A model generated the notes under the pieces. That model was not told where the DNA came from and searched no databases. It saw only the letters and a list, made by a program, of their open reading frames with translations. The position numbers were made by a program, and so were the translations under genes. This document shows positions 8,612-17,649 of a DNA stretch of 64,000 nucleotides, in pieces. Numbering within the stretch: position 1 is the first letter of the stretch; every line of letters begins with the position of its first letter. The stretch comes from Pedobacter kyonggii (GTDB taxonomy: Bacteria > Bacteroidota > Bacteroidia > Sphingobacteriales > Sphingobacteriaceae), in assembly GCF_004310665.1 (NCBI RefSeq), contig NZ_SIXF01000013.1, positions 1 to 64,000 on the forward strand, given 5' to 3'.

Positions 8612-11600
8612 ATGAAATTTTCTGCACAATCAGCAGAGGGCGGGAATCCCTGTAAGAAATTTTTCGCTTCCAAAAAATCACGATATCTAATTCGTCAGAT
8701 TATGCGTTTAAGCTTTGTATTAGCTATAGTAACCTTTGCCACCTCTTCATTAATCTTTGCTTCTAATACCAAAGGTCAATCGATCTCCAATACGGAAGTT
8801 ATACTTGGATTAAATCATGAGAGTGTATTCTCTGCCATTGAAAAAATTCAAAAGCAAACACCTTTTATTTTTATTTATAGAAATACCGATCTTAAAGAAC
8901 TAAGGGAAATAAATATCCCGGTACAAAAACGTACGGTTCAGGAACTGCTTGATCTTTTGTTTAATTCGAAACGTTTCAAAGTAACGCAGTTAAATAACAG
9001 GATTTTAATTTCGTCGATAAAACCAGAAGTTAAAGCTTTGCCTGTTGACATCAGGATTTCTGGTATTGTGGTAGATGAAGATGGAGTTCCTATCCCAGGG
9101 GTTTCAATACTGCTGAAACAAAACAATAAGGTAAGTACAGCGACTGATAGAAACGGCCAGTTTGGAATTAACGTGCCGGATGAGGGAACGAAAGTGCTGC
9201 TTTTTACTTGCATCGGCTATCAGAATACAGAACAGGTTATCGGCTCAGAAAATTCCTACAAAATCGTAATGAAACCTTCGGTAGGTAGCCTAAATGAAGT
9301 ACAGATTATCGGTTATGGCACTACAACGAGAAAAACGAGTACAGGATCTATTGCTTCTATTACCGCGAAAGAGATCGAAAAGCAGCCTGTTGGAAATCCC
9401 TTAGCAGCACTATCCGGCAGAATGTCGGGTGTATTGATTGCCCAAAATAACGGCGTTCCGGGGGGAGCCATTCAGGTGCAGATAAGAGGGCAGAATTCGC
9501 TTTCATCAGGAGGGATTCCCTTGTATGTGATTGATGGGGTTCCGTTTACCAATTTTAATGGAGGCTCACCCGCAACAGATAACTTAAATGCTTTCGGAAC
9601 TTCGGGTGCAAGTGGAGGCGTGAGTCCTTTTAGCATGATCAACCCATCTGATATTGAGCGTATCGATATTTTGAAAGATGCAGATGCCACTTCTATTTAT
9701 GGATCGAGAGGTGCAAATGGCGTAGTTTTAATTACCACTAAAAAAGGAAAATCAGGGCGCGTAAAAATTGGGCTCAACCTTAACACGGGCTTTACAGAAG
9801 TTAATCGTTTTATCCCTATGTTAGATCTTGAACAATACCTGGCACTGCGGACAGAAGCGTTTAAAAATGATGGTGTAACGCCGAACAGCAATAATGCCCC
9901 GGATTTGACGGTATGGGACAGGAACAGCTCAACCGACTTCCAGAAAATGTTTATTGGGAACAGGGGGCACGTAAATGAAATTCAGGCTTCAATGTCTGGG
10001 GGTAATGAGCAGACCCGTTTTTTCTTCAATTCTGCATACCGCAGAGAAAGTACCGTCTTTTTAGGCGATAATAATGATAAAAGATTCTCCTCGAGATTGA
10101 ATTTAGACCATAGCTCGCTGAATAAGAAATTTACAGCTTCGTTTTCTGTTAGTTATGCTAATGATAATACCAATATACCAACCGGAGATGTTTCATCAGT
10201 GTACAATTTGCCACCAAACCTTCCTCTTTATGATGCTACGGGTAAATTATTTTGGTCTACAAATTTCACTAACCCCCTGGCAACTTTACTAAAGCGATAC
10301 AATGGGGTAACCAATAACTTAATTGCAAATGCCAATTTGAAGTACACCATACTACAAGGCTTAACTGCCAAAGCAAATTTTGGTTATACCAATACCAGGT
10401 TGGATCAGACGGCTACAAATCCGGCATCATCTCAAAACCCGGCAAACAACCCAACAAGTTCTGCTGATTTTACCAATCTTAACGCCCAAAACTGGATTAT
10501 TGAGCCAACTTTAGATTATGTACGAAGCATTGGCGGTGGAACTTTAACTGCGCTTATTGGAACGAGTTTCCAGCAAAATGCCTCGAATGGGCTTTATATT
10601 TCCGGAACAAATTATAGCAATGAGGCGCTGTTGGGCACATTGGGTGCTGCAGGTACTACTACCGTATGGTACAATAATATTGTTAAGTATAAATATGATG
10701 CTGTTTTTGCCAAACTAAATTACGATTGGAATGAAAAATACCTTTTCAATGCCACCTTTAGAAGGGATGGATCATCAAGATTTGGTCCCAAAAACCGCTT
10801 CGGGAACTTCGGGGCAATTGGTGCGGGATGGGTATTCTCAAATGAAGAATTTATAAAAGATAAGATTCCTTTCCTAAGTTTTGGTAAAATTAGAGGAAGT
10901 TATGGTACAACGGGAAATGATCAGATCTCCAATTACCTTTACCTTCCTTTATATTCTTCAGCAACGGCTTATCTTGGCAATGCTGCAACAAATGTAACTG
11001 TTCTCCCAAATGAATTTATCCAGTGGGAAACTACTAAAAAACTTGAATTTGCAATTGACTTAGGTTTCTTAAAAGATCGTATCTCTTTTACTGCAAATTA
11101 CTATAGAAACAGATCATCTGATCAGATCACTTCTAATGCATTAGGCAGTCAGAGCGGATATAATAGTTATACATTAAATCTTCCGGCTACAATCCAAAAC
11201 AAAGGCTTAGAGCTTGAGTTAAATACAGCCAATATCGTCACAAAAGATTTTTCTTGGAAGACCTCTGCAAACTTCACTTTTACCGATAATAAGATTGTCA
11301 ATTTTCCAGATCTTGAAAAATCATTTTATGCTTCTTCATATGTGGTTGGCGAATCGATTAATCTTATCCGACTATATCATTATCTTGGCGTTAACCCGAC
11401 AAACGGAACAGCTATGTTCGAAGATAAAGATGGCAACGGTGTGATCAATTCAAACGATCGTTATATTGCAGATTTAGGAACGCCATTTTTCGGAGGTTTC
11501 AACAATACTTTCACTTATAAGAATTTTGAGCTGGGCATATTTTTTCAATTTAACCACCGTTTTGGCGTTACACAAATTGTAAATAACAGACCAGGCGCAC

Positions 11601-11995
11601 TTGGCAACCAAAACGAATATTGGCTGGGAAGATGGACACCGACAAGCACAAATGCTAACCTACCGGGAGCATCGGCAACAGCAGGATCAGTAATTGCCGC
11701 TTCCTATAACAATTTTACATCGTCTGATGCAGTATATGGGGATGCCTCATATTTAAAACTGAGATCTGTAAACCTATCGTACTCTTTGCCTACCGAATGG
11801 TTAAAGCAGATTAAAATGTCTAATTGTAGCGTCTTTATTCAAGGCCAGAATTTATATACATGGGCAAAGAACAAGTACATCTTAGATACAGAAACAACTG
11901 TTCCGGGTGGGCCTCCGGGTTTAGGTACCGGTACACTTAGTCAGGTATTGCCTCCATTAAGAACAATTGTATTTGGTGTTAACTGTTCATTTTAA
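8612..11995 (+). CDS. SusC/RagA-family TonB-dependent receptor with STN signalling domain
   Basis: The protein has 1127 residues and forms the outer-membrane channel of a SusCD uptake system. Domains in order: a signal sequence after a long N-terminal extension (hydrophobic core about residues 31-52), an STN domain at about 64-134, a carboxypeptidase-regulatory-like beta domain at about 148-228, a plug with the SusC signature SIYGSRGANGVVLITTKK near residue 361, then a long beta-barrel ending in an aromatic (VNCSF). The STN domain, with the ECF/FecR pair upstream, marks it as a signalling receptor that can induce its own operon. SusD follows 11 bases later. No glycosidase is nearby, so the substrate need not be a polysaccharide. 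Confidence 0.96.
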   Translation: MKFSAQSAEGGNPCKKFFASKKSRYLIRQIMRLSFVLAIVTFATSSLIFASNTKGQSISNTEVILGLNHESVFSAIEKIQKQTPFIFIYRNTDLKELREINIPVQKRTVQELLDLLFNSKRFKVTQLNNRILISSIKPEVKALPVDIRISGIVVDEDGVPIPGVSILLKQNNKVSTATDRNGQFGINVPDEGTKVLLFTCIGYQNTEQVIGSENSYKIVMKPSVGSLNEVQIIGYGTTTRKTSTGSIASITAKEIEKQPVGNPLAALSGRMSGVLIAQNNGVPGGAIQVQIRGQNSLSSGGIPLYVIDGVPFTNFNGGSPATDNLNAFGTSGASGGVSPFSMINPSDIERIDILKDADATSIYGSRGANGVVLITTKKGKSGRVKIGLNLNTGFTEVNRFIPMLDLEQYLALRTEAFKNDGVTPNSNNAPDLTVWDRNSSTDFQKMFIGNRGHVNEIQASMSGGNEQTRFFFNSAYRRESTVFLGDNNDKRFSSRLNLDHSSLNKKFTASFSVSYANDNTNIPTGDVSSVYNLPPNLPLYDATGKLFWSTNFTNPLATLLKRYNGVTNNLIANANLKYTILQGLTAKANFGYTNTRLDQTATNPASSQNPANNPTSSADFTNLNAQNWIIEPTLDYVRSIGGGTLTALIGTSFQQNASNGLYISGTNYSNEALLGTLGAAGTTTVWYNNIVKYKYDAVFAKLNYDWNEKYLFNATFRRDGSSRFGPKNRFGNFGAIGAGWVFSNEEFIKDKIPFLSFGKIRGSYGTTGNDQISNYLYLPLYSSATAYLGNAATNVTVLPNEFIQWETTKKLEFAIDLGFLKDRISFTANYYRNRSSDQITSNALGSQSGYNSYTLNLPATIQNKGLELELNTANIVTKDFSWKTSANFTFTDNKIVNFPDLEKSFYASSYVVGESINLIRLYHYLGVNPTNGTAMFEDKDGNGVINSNDRYIADLGTPFFGGFNNTFTYKNFELGIFFQFNHRFGVTQIVNNRPGALGNQNEYWLGRWTPTSTNANLPGASATAGSVIAASYNNFTSSDAVYGDASYLKLRSVNLSYSLPTEWLKQIKMSNCSVFIQGQNLYTWAKNKYILDTETTVPGGPPGLGTGTLSQVLPPLRTIVFGVNCSF

Positions 11996-12006
11996 CTGAT
12001 AAAATC

Positions 12007-13386
12007 ATGAAAAAAATATATAGAAATTTCTTTTATAAAATATTGATCCTTATAGCAGTCTTAACTGTTTCTTCCTGCAAAAAATTTGTAGAACTGGGGG
12101 CGCCGCCAACTCAGGTTTTGTTCGAAGATTCTTTTAAAACAGATGCCGCTGCACAGAGCGTTGTGATGGGCCTGTATTCTTTTTCTTCGCAGGCTAACAA
12201 TGGCTTAATTACTTCACTTACTTTTTACTCGGGGGTTTCCAGTGATGAGTTGCAGTATAATGCAAGCGTAGTATTAACCCAGGAGTTCGCAAACAATTCA
12301 ATCTCAAATAATAATGGTACAGCTAACGCCATATGGGGAACAACTTACCAATTGGTGAAAAATGCCAATAACGCCATTAGCGGCCTTAGTGCTTCCACAA
12401 CCTTAACACCTTCTGTAAAAAATCAGCTTTTGGGTGAAGCTAAATTTATGCGGGCGTTTGCGTATTTCCATCTCGTAAATCTTTATGGAGACATACCGTT
12501 GCCACTAAAAGACGATTATTCCGCTTTCGAAAATGCAACTTTGCCCCGTACATCAACAACCGAGGTTTATCCGCAGATTATAAAGGACTTAACTGAAGCA
12601 CAAAATCTATTACCTACAGCTTATGCGGGCACTTTTAGAGGCAGGGTGAACAAATATGCAGCAACAGCACTTCTGGCTAGGGTTTACCTCTACCAAAAAG
12701 ATTATGCAAATGCAGAAGCACAGGCTACACAGGTTATAGGTTCAGCGGTTTACACACTTCCGGCACCAGAGGCGGCTTTTGTTAATACTAGTAATGAAAT
12801 TATCTGGCAGATTGGTAATATTTCAGGACTTTCTGTACCCGGAGCCGCATATGTAACCTTACCTGCGGTGATCCCGAATTATACCTTGGCAGATGTAACG
12901 TATCAAAGCTTTGAAAGCACAACTGATTTACGCCGTACCAATTGGACAGTTACCAAAACAATTGGCGGGAAAACCTACTATGGTATAAACAAATATAAAA
13001 TAGGCACTGGAACTGGCAATGAATATAATGTTGCGCTTAGGTTTGCTGAACAATACCTGATCCGTGCTGAAGCCAGGGCGCAGCAAAACAACCTTTCTGG
13101 TGCAAAAACGGATATCGATATGGTTAGAAGCAGGGCCGGTTTAGGTGGTGTGAGTGCTACTTTAGATCAAGGGCAGATGTTAACTGCTATTGAACAGGAG
13201 CGAAAAGTAGAGTTTTTTGGAGAATGGGGACATCGCTGGTTCGATTTAAAAAGAAATGGTCGCGCAAATGCAGTAATTGGTGCCTTAAAACCAACCTGGA
13301 AACCAACTTCCGTTTTGTTCCCAATTCCACAGGCGCAAATCCTGATCAATACCAATTTAACTCAAAATCCAGGTTATCAAAATTAA
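12007..13386 (+). CDS. SusD/RagB-family outer-membrane nutrient-binding lipoprotein
   Basis: The protein has 459 residues. A lipoprotein signal ends at Cys24 (TVSSCKK), so it is lipid-anchored at the outer-membrane surface as the lid of the SusC channel. Family features include the AIWGTTYQLVKNANNAI region, the GEAKFMRAFAYFHLVNLYGDIPL motif region and the C-terminal ERKVEFFGEWGHRWFDLKR signature. It lies 11 bases after SusC and was surely co-transcribed. The ligand is unknown. Confidence 0.95.
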   Translation: MKKIYRNFFYKILILIAVLTVSSCKKFVELGAPPTQVLFEDSFKTDAAAQSVVMGLYSFSSQANNGLITSLTFYSGVSSDELQYNASVVLTQEFANNSISNNNGTANAIWGTTYQLVKNANNAISGLSASTTLTPSVKNQLLGEAKFMRAFAYFHLVNLYGDIPLPLKDDYSAFENATLPRTSTTEVYPQIIKDLTEAQNLLPTAYAGTFRGRVNKYAATALLARVYLYQKDYANAEAQATQVIGSAVYTLPAPEAAFVNTSNEIIWQIGNISGLSVPGAAYVTLPAVIPNYTLADVTYQSFESTTDLRRTNWTVTKTIGGKTYYGINKYKIGTGTGNEYNVALRFAEQYLIRAEARAQQNNLSGAKTDIDMVRSRAGLGGVSATLDQGQMLTAIEQERKVEFFGEWGHRWFDLKRNGRANAVIGALKPTWKPTSVLFPIPQAQILINTNLTQNPGYQN

Positions 13387-13391
13387 TTATT

Positions 13392-13410
13392 GGGAGCCTC
13401 TCTGGCTCCC
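13392..13410 (+). promoter_or_regulatory. intercistronic hairpin between SusD and thioredoxin gene
   Basis: GGGAGCC and GGCTCCC form a perfect 7-bp stem over a 5-base loop, five bases after the SusD stop. No T-run follows. Such stems can protect the upstream SusC/SusD mRNA or dampen read-through into the following thioredoxin genes. Confidence 0.45.
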
Positions 13411-13425
13411 ATAACTACATCAATC

Positions 13426-14547
13426 ATGAAAAAGACAATAAAATTAGTCGCAACAGCTACCTTGGTTCTTTTGGTAGTAAGTGCTTTTAACATACAACGA
13501 GGATATAAATTAACGGGTAAGATAAAAGGAATAGATACGGGATTAATTTATCTTTCGCATAACATTGGCGATAAAGAAATTAAGGATTCTACTACCATTA
13601 CCAATGGCAGTTTCGCTTTTAGTGGTACAGTACCCGAGGTTAAAATGTATGCCTTAAAGCTTAAGGATGGTAAGCAACAAAAAAACTTTCTTTTAGAAAA
13701 TAAAGACATCTCAATAGTTGGCGATAAGGATTCGTTGTTTAAGGCTAAAGTAATCGGTTCGCCAGAGACAGATGTTTATTTTGGTTTTTATAATGGTCCT
13801 TGGAAATCGATAACAGCAAAGGCTGGCGATATTTACCGCCGTTTAGATAGCGCAAACCAAAAAGGTAAAGTAACCTTAAGCCCGGCACAGCGTAAACCCT
13901 TCGATGATGAATTTAAAGCGCTGGATGTGCTTAACCAAAATGCAGTGAAAGCTTATGTAACAGCACATGCTTCTTCGGTAGCTGTTGCGGCAATTGTAGA
14001 AGACCGCTTTATTAGTTATCCCTATCCCGAGCAAGCAGCAGCAATGTATGCATTATTTGCTCCAGCGGTTAAAGCTTCATTTTATGGAAAAGCTATTAAA
14101 GCCAGTTTAGCATTAACCAATAAAACTGCTCCGGGAAAACTGGCTCCAGATTTTGTAATGAATGATATAGATGGAAAACCACTTAAACTTTCTGCCCTTC
14201 GTGGAAAATATGTTTTGGTAGATTTTTGGGCAAGCTGGTGCGGTCCCTGCCGTAAGGAAAATCCGAATGTAGTTGCGGCTTACAAAAAGTACCATGATAA
14301 AGGCTTCGAAATTTTAGGCGTATCATTAGACAGTAAAAAAGAAGCCTGGCTAAAAGCAATTAACGATGATGGTTTAACCTGGAAACATGTTTCTGAACTT
14401 AAAGGCTGGTCGAATACTGCTGCGACATTATATGGTGTAAAATCGGTTCCCGCAAGCTTTTTATTGGATAAGGATGGGAAAGTTGTTGCAAAAGATTTAC
14501 GTGGAGAAGAATTGAACAATACATTGTCAAACCTATTTAAAAATTAA
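13426..14547 (+). CDS. TlpA-type thiol-disulfide oxidoreductase with DUF4369-like N-terminus
   Basis: The protein has 373 residues from the ATG at 13426; an in-frame TTG at 13390 falls in the intercistronic hairpin and is unlikely. A signal peptide or membrane anchor (LVATATLVLLVVSAFNI) exports it. The N-terminal domain (about 25-115) resembles DUF4369, and the C-terminal thioredoxin fold (about 240-373) has the active site Cys272-Gly-Pro-Cys275 in WASWCGPC. It likely reduces or isomerises disulfides in the periplasm or at the surface. It lies in the SusCD operon, an association common in Pedobacter-like genomes whose purpose is unclear. Confidence 0.9.
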   Translation: MKKTIKLVATATLVLLVVSAFNIQRGYKLTGKIKGIDTGLIYLSHNIGDKEIKDSTTITNGSFAFSGTVPEVKMYALKLKDGKQQKNFLLENKDISIVGDKDSLFKAKVIGSPETDVYFGFYNGPWKSITAKAGDIYRRLDSANQKGKVTLSPAQRKPFDDEFKALDVLNQNAVKAYVTAHASSVAVAAIVEDRFISYPYPEQAAAMYALFAPAVKASFYGKAIKASLALTNKTAPGKLAPDFVMNDIDGKPLKLSALRGKYVLVDFWASWCGPCRKENPNVVAAYKKYHDKGFEILGVSLDSKKEAWLKAINDDGLTWKHVSELKGWSNTAATLYGVKSVPASFLLDKDGKVVAKDLRGEELNNTLSNLFKN

Positions 14548-14551
14548 TTAC

Positions 14552-16039
14552 ATGAACACATTAAAGATCAGTAACAAAATGTTAGGATTGCTTTCTATTA
14601 TCATTCTAGGAAGTGTTAGTGGTTTAAAAGCACAAACCAAACCGGTAGATACAACCAGGATTTATCTAGACAAACTGGTGGCTTCGAAGGAACCTGCAGA
14701 TAAGGTACTATTGGCAGCCAAATTACAAAAGCTGGCCGCTGCCGATCAGGAAAAAGACGTTGACCTGGCCATTAATTACTACTATCGGTTAAAAAATGTA
14801 AAGGCTTCCGATTCTCTTGTTCAGGTAGAATTACAGAAATTTCCTAAAGGTTCGAGAGCGAGGGCACAGGAAGCCAGCAAAATTTATGATGAGAAAACGG
14901 CGCTGGCGAAAGAAAATGCCTATAAAATATGGATTAAGAAATTTCCGGTTTCGGGTTCTGGAGAAGAATTGATTGTGTACGATTATGTGGTATCGGCTAT
15001 TGCTTCTGAATATGCCAAAGAAAAAAATGCCGCTAAGGCTATCGAGTATATTAACAAGCTTCAGGTAGATTTTTGGAAAGGAAACGGATTTGGTGGTGTT
15101 GCAGAGACTTTTTATAAAACCGGCGATTTAAAAAATGCAGCTGTATACTATAAAAAAGCCATGGAAAGTGCTAAAACCTATTATGATGGAAAGCTGCCTA
15201 ACGAAAATTCATCCAAATTTGCCGCTTCGGGTTACCCGGGTTTAACCATGACTTATGCAGGTATTCTTTTCGAACAAAAGAAGTATGATGAAGCACTTAT
15301 TTATGCCGATTTAGCGGCTAAAAATCCAAAAACGGCTTCTCCAAGATCAAATTTCCAATACGCCAAAATATTAATGGCATTGAATAGAAATCAGGAGGCT
15401 TATACTAAATTGGAAGAGGCCGTAAAATCGGGCAAGGCCAATGATGAAATGAGCAGTACCTTTAAAAAACTTTATATTAAAGTAAAGGGAAGTGATGCGG
15501 GTTTCGACGCCTATGCTGCTGAAATCAGAAAAGGGATTCTGGCCAATCTACAGCAAAAACTTAATAAAGAAATCATCAATAAACCAGCTGTAGATTTTAC
15601 ATTAACCGATATTGAAGGCAAAAAAGTTACACTAAGCAGTTTAAAGGGTAAAGTGGTAATCCTCGATTTTTGGGCAACCTGGTGTGGGCCATGTAAGGCT
15701 TCTTTCCCTGCAATGCAAATGGCGGTTAATAAATATAAAGAAGATCCAAGCGTGAAGTTTTTGTTTATTCATACCTGGGAGAAAACAGCTACGCCAACTC
15801 AGGATGCGAGCGATTATATTAAATCGCAGAAATATAGTTTCGAAGTGTTAATGGATACCAAAGATCCTGATTCGAAAGTTAACAAGGTGGTTACTGATTA
15901 TAAAGTGTCGGGAATTCCTTCAAAATTTGTGATCGATCCTGCAGGGAATATCAGATTTAACCTGATGGGTTTTGATGGTAGCAATGAAGCTGCGGTAGAT
16001 GAAATTTCGATGATGATTGATATGATTAAAAAAGGTTAA
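14552..16039 (+). CDS. TlpA-type thioredoxin protein with TPR-like N-terminal half
   Basis: The protein has 495 residues. A signal peptide ends near SGLKAQ (about residue 28). Residues about 50-340 are helical with TPR-like pairs (for example YYKKAMESAKTYYDGKLP and KYDEALIYADLAAK). The C-terminal thioredoxin domain (about 345-495) holds Cys378-Gly-Pro-Cys381 in WATWCGPC. It starts four bases after the other TlpA gene and ends the operon before a terminator. The TPR half suggests a dedicated protein partner. It is the second exported oxidoreductase in one SusCD operon. Confidence 0.9.
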   Translation: MNTLKISNKMLGLLSIIILGSVSGLKAQTKPVDTTRIYLDKLVASKEPADKVLLAAKLQKLAAADQEKDVDLAINYYYRLKNVKASDSLVQVELQKFPKGSRARAQEASKIYDEKTALAKENAYKIWIKKFPVSGSGEELIVYDYVVSAIASEYAKEKNAAKAIEYINKLQVDFWKGNGFGGVAETFYKTGDLKNAAVYYKKAMESAKTYYDGKLPNENSSKFAASGYPGLTMTYAGILFEQKKYDEALIYADLAAKNPKTASPRSNFQYAKILMALNRNQEAYTKLEEAVKSGKANDEMSSTFKKLYIKVKGSDAGFDAYAAEIRKGILANLQQKLNKEIINKPAVDFTLTDIEGKKVTLSSLKGKVVILDFWATWCGPCKASFPAMQMAVNKYKEDPSVKFLFIHTWEKTATPTQDASDYIKSQKYSFEVLMDTKDPDSKVNKVVTDYKVSGIPSKFVIDPAGNIRFNLMGFDGSNEAAVDEISMMIDMIKKG

Positions 16040-16065
16040 ATCCGTTGTGTTTTACTAGAGTTTTT

Positions 16066-16103
16066 AACCCCATACCAATAACTGTACGGGGTTTGCTTTT
16101 TTA
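16066..16103 (+). terminator. terminator after the SusCD/TlpA operon
   Basis: AACCCCATAC pairs with GTACGGGGTT, followed by TTGCTTTTTT. It lies 26 bases after the second TlpA stop and just before the convergent Crp/Fnr gene, so it ends the plus-strand operon. Confidence 0.8.
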
Positions 16104-16110
16104 AAGGCCA

Positions 16111-16752
16111 CTATTTCTCTATTAATACGGCAACATCGCGATGTACACTTTTATGCAGTTCTTTGCTTCTAACTCTGCTTAATGTTTCTAATCTCATTCC
16201 TAAATAGCTTGCCAGATAGCGGAGCGGTATTTTGTTTAAGTCTACATTTCCGCTTTCTGCCAGCTTTTGGTACCGTCGCAATGCATTGGGTATTCTGGCC
16301 AGTATAGATCTTTCGGATGCAGCATAATTGTGTACTGCTAACAGTTTTCGCCCGATAATGTTGGCTTCTTCGAAATGGGAATAAGCATAGTCGATTAACG
16401 TATAAGGAACACGGATCAGCTCGCAATCTTCTAAGGCCTGTAAATATTCTACAGAGTGGTTAGCTTGTAAATCAGGGTGGCGAATGGCTCCTACAATATT
16501 ATTACCAAAGCAAAACCAGGTTGTAATATCTTTGGTGCCATCTTTTACAAAACCACGAACAATACCACTTTTTACAAAGTAAAGTGCTGCATTACTATCA
16601 ACAGGAGAGACAATGTGTTTATTTTTTCTAATCGTTACTAATGAGCAATGTTTTTCGTACTGCGCAATAAGGCTACTGGAAAGCTTATGGTATTGCTCCA
16701 TATACTGGATAAGTGGCCATACAAAAGAACTGTTGCTGTTAGAATTGAGCAT
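16111..16752 (-). CDS. Crp/Fnr-family transcriptional regulator
   Basis: The protein has 213 residues from the ATG at 16752; the frame continues upstream to a TTG at 16776. The N-terminal cyclic-nucleotide-binding-like beta-barrel covers about residues 25-120 (NAALYFVKSGIVRGFV), without the arginine-containing cAMP pocket motif of true CRP. A C-terminal helix-turn-helix is visible at about 180-205 (RYLASYLGMRLETLSRVR). There are no Fnr-type cysteine clusters. Bacteroidota have many such small Crp-like regulators of unknown signal. It is convergent with the SusCD operon. Confidence 0.88.
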   Translation of the reverse strand: MLNSNSNSSFVWPLIQYMEQYHKLSSSLIAQYEKHCSLVTIRKNKHIVSPVDSNAALYFVKSGIVRGFVKDGTKDITTWFCFGNNIVGAIRHPDLQANHSVEYLQALEDCELIRVPYTLIDYAYSHFEEANIIGRKLLAVHNYAASERSILARIPNALRRYQKLAESGNVDLNKIPLRYLASYLGMRLETLSRVRSKELHKSVHRDVAVLIEK

Positions 16753-16847
16753 AATGTTATAAACTTTTAGGTTCAAAAAGAGATCTTTTTTGATAGATAA
16801 TCATCTTGCTTTTATATAATATACAAAAATAATCTTAATATGTGCAT

Positions 16848-17045
16848 TTAAATAAGTAATAATAGGCGAAGGTTGGTGGCTGTCAGTCCGTGCGCCATTA
16901 GTTCGATTTTAAATTCTACCAGGTCGCCTGTAGTGATGTTTTCAGTAAGATTTGCTAAACAAAATGCAATTTCCTGTTCGTTTTCGTCTTGTATAAATCC
17001 AAAGCCAACCGATTGATCGATTTGTATTACCGTGCCCTTTCTCAT
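16848..17045 (-). CDS. small cold-shock-domain-like protein
   Basis: The protein has 65 residues. MRKGTVIQIDQSVGFGFI matches the first two strands of a cold-shock domain, with the aromatic FGFI RNA-binding motif, and GDLVEFKIE matches the later strand pair. It is compact and slightly divergent (no FVH motif; it has IAFCL instead). It probably binds single-stranded RNA or DNA. It is separated by 95 bases from the Crp/Fnr gene on the same strand. Confidence 0.78.
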   Translation of the reverse strand: MRKGTVIQIDQSVGFGFIQDENEQEIAFCLANLTENITTGDLVEFKIELMAHGLTATNLRLLLLI

Positions 17046-17109
17046 TATACGTCTGTTTGGTTTTAACTAACATACGTGTAATGTGGCAACAAAGTTTTTC
17101 GGCTCTCCT

Positions 17110-17197
17110 AGTCTTAGCATCTCGCTAAGACTTAGTTTTTGCCACGGAGACTCGGACACGGAATTAAATTGTGGGGTCTTAGCGTACCGCTAAGACC
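17110..17197. repeat. pair of GTCTTAGC palindromes (REP-like)
   Basis: Two short hairpins share the same stem. AGTCTTAGC-ATCTC-GCTAAGACT lies at 17110-17132, and GGTCTTAGCG-TAC-CGCTAAGACC, with a perfect 10-bp stem, lies at 17175-17197. They are 42 bases apart in non-coding DNA. A conserved stem with a changed loop and flanks points to a REP-like repeat unit rather than a terminator. Confidence 0.6.
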
Positions 17198-17296
17198 AGA
17201 GCGTTTAGCGCATAATCATTAAAAGATTTGCTTCGCAGAGCCTTGGGGTTCTTTACTGCGTTCAGAATGACAGCAATACCATTGTCTTCCCAAATG

Positions 17297-17329
17297 AAAA
17301 AAACCTTTCCAAAATGGAAGGGTTTTTTT
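17297..17329. terminator. bidirectional terminator-like hairpin
   Basis: AAAAAAACC and GGTTTTTTT flank TTTCCA/TGGAAG around an AAA loop, giving A/T tracts on both sides. It could end transcription in either direction and insulate the kdp operon from upstream read-through. Confidence 0.7.
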
Positions 17330-17447
17330 ATGTCTAATTTAAATTTAAAGGTTTTATTTTAATACAAATTATTGTATATCAGTTGTTTGTGTTTTGTTTT
17401 TCTTTTGTGGTATAAGGTTGGCTAATGGCATGTAAAATCAATATATC

Positions 17448-17528
17448 ATGACAATACTATTTTTTTTAATCCTAATCCTGCTCTGCTGGGCTACTTACAA
17501 ATCAATCGACTGGTTCGAAAAAATCTAA
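17448..17528 (+). CDS. 26-residue membrane micropeptide at the head of the kdp operon
   Basis: ATG at 17448 to TAA at 17528 encodes a single membrane helix (ILFFLILILLCWATY) followed by KSIDWFEKI. It ends four bases before the KdpF ATG, so it is probably part of the same transcript. It resembles KdpF in size and topology without obvious sequence similarity and may stabilise the Kdp complex or another membrane protein. It is not a family I can name. Confidence 0.6.
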   Translation: MTILFFLILILLCWATYKSIDWFEKI

Positions 17529-17532
17529 CATT

Positions 17533-17610
17533 ATGATCGCATTATTTATTATCGCCATCGCCGTATTTATCTATATGATCTACGTGCTGATCAAACCCGA
17601 AAAATTTTAA
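17533..17610 (+). CDS. kdpF: KdpF, small subunit of the potassium-transporting ATPase
   Basis: The protein has 25 residues, a single hydrophobic helix starting MIALFIIAIAVFIYMIYV and ending IKPEKF, the classical KdpF pattern. KdpF sits at the KdpA/KdpB interface and stabilises the complex. It lies 39 bases before kdpA. Confidence 0.88.
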   Translation: MIALFIIAIAVFIYMIYVLIKPEKF

Positions 17611-17649
17611 TCCATTCTCCTCTACAGAGGATAATTAGCAAATCAAAAA

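Larger units (their letters stand above)
17046..17447. other. intergenic region rich in hairpin repeats
   Basis: About 400 bases between the cold-shock-like gene and the kdp operon. It holds the paired GTCTTAGC palindromes (17110-17197), a TTCAGAATGACA-containing repeat fragment near 17250-17275 and a terminator-like hairpin at 17297-17329. The kdp promoter should lie between 17330 and 17447, but I cannot place it. Confidence 0.6.
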
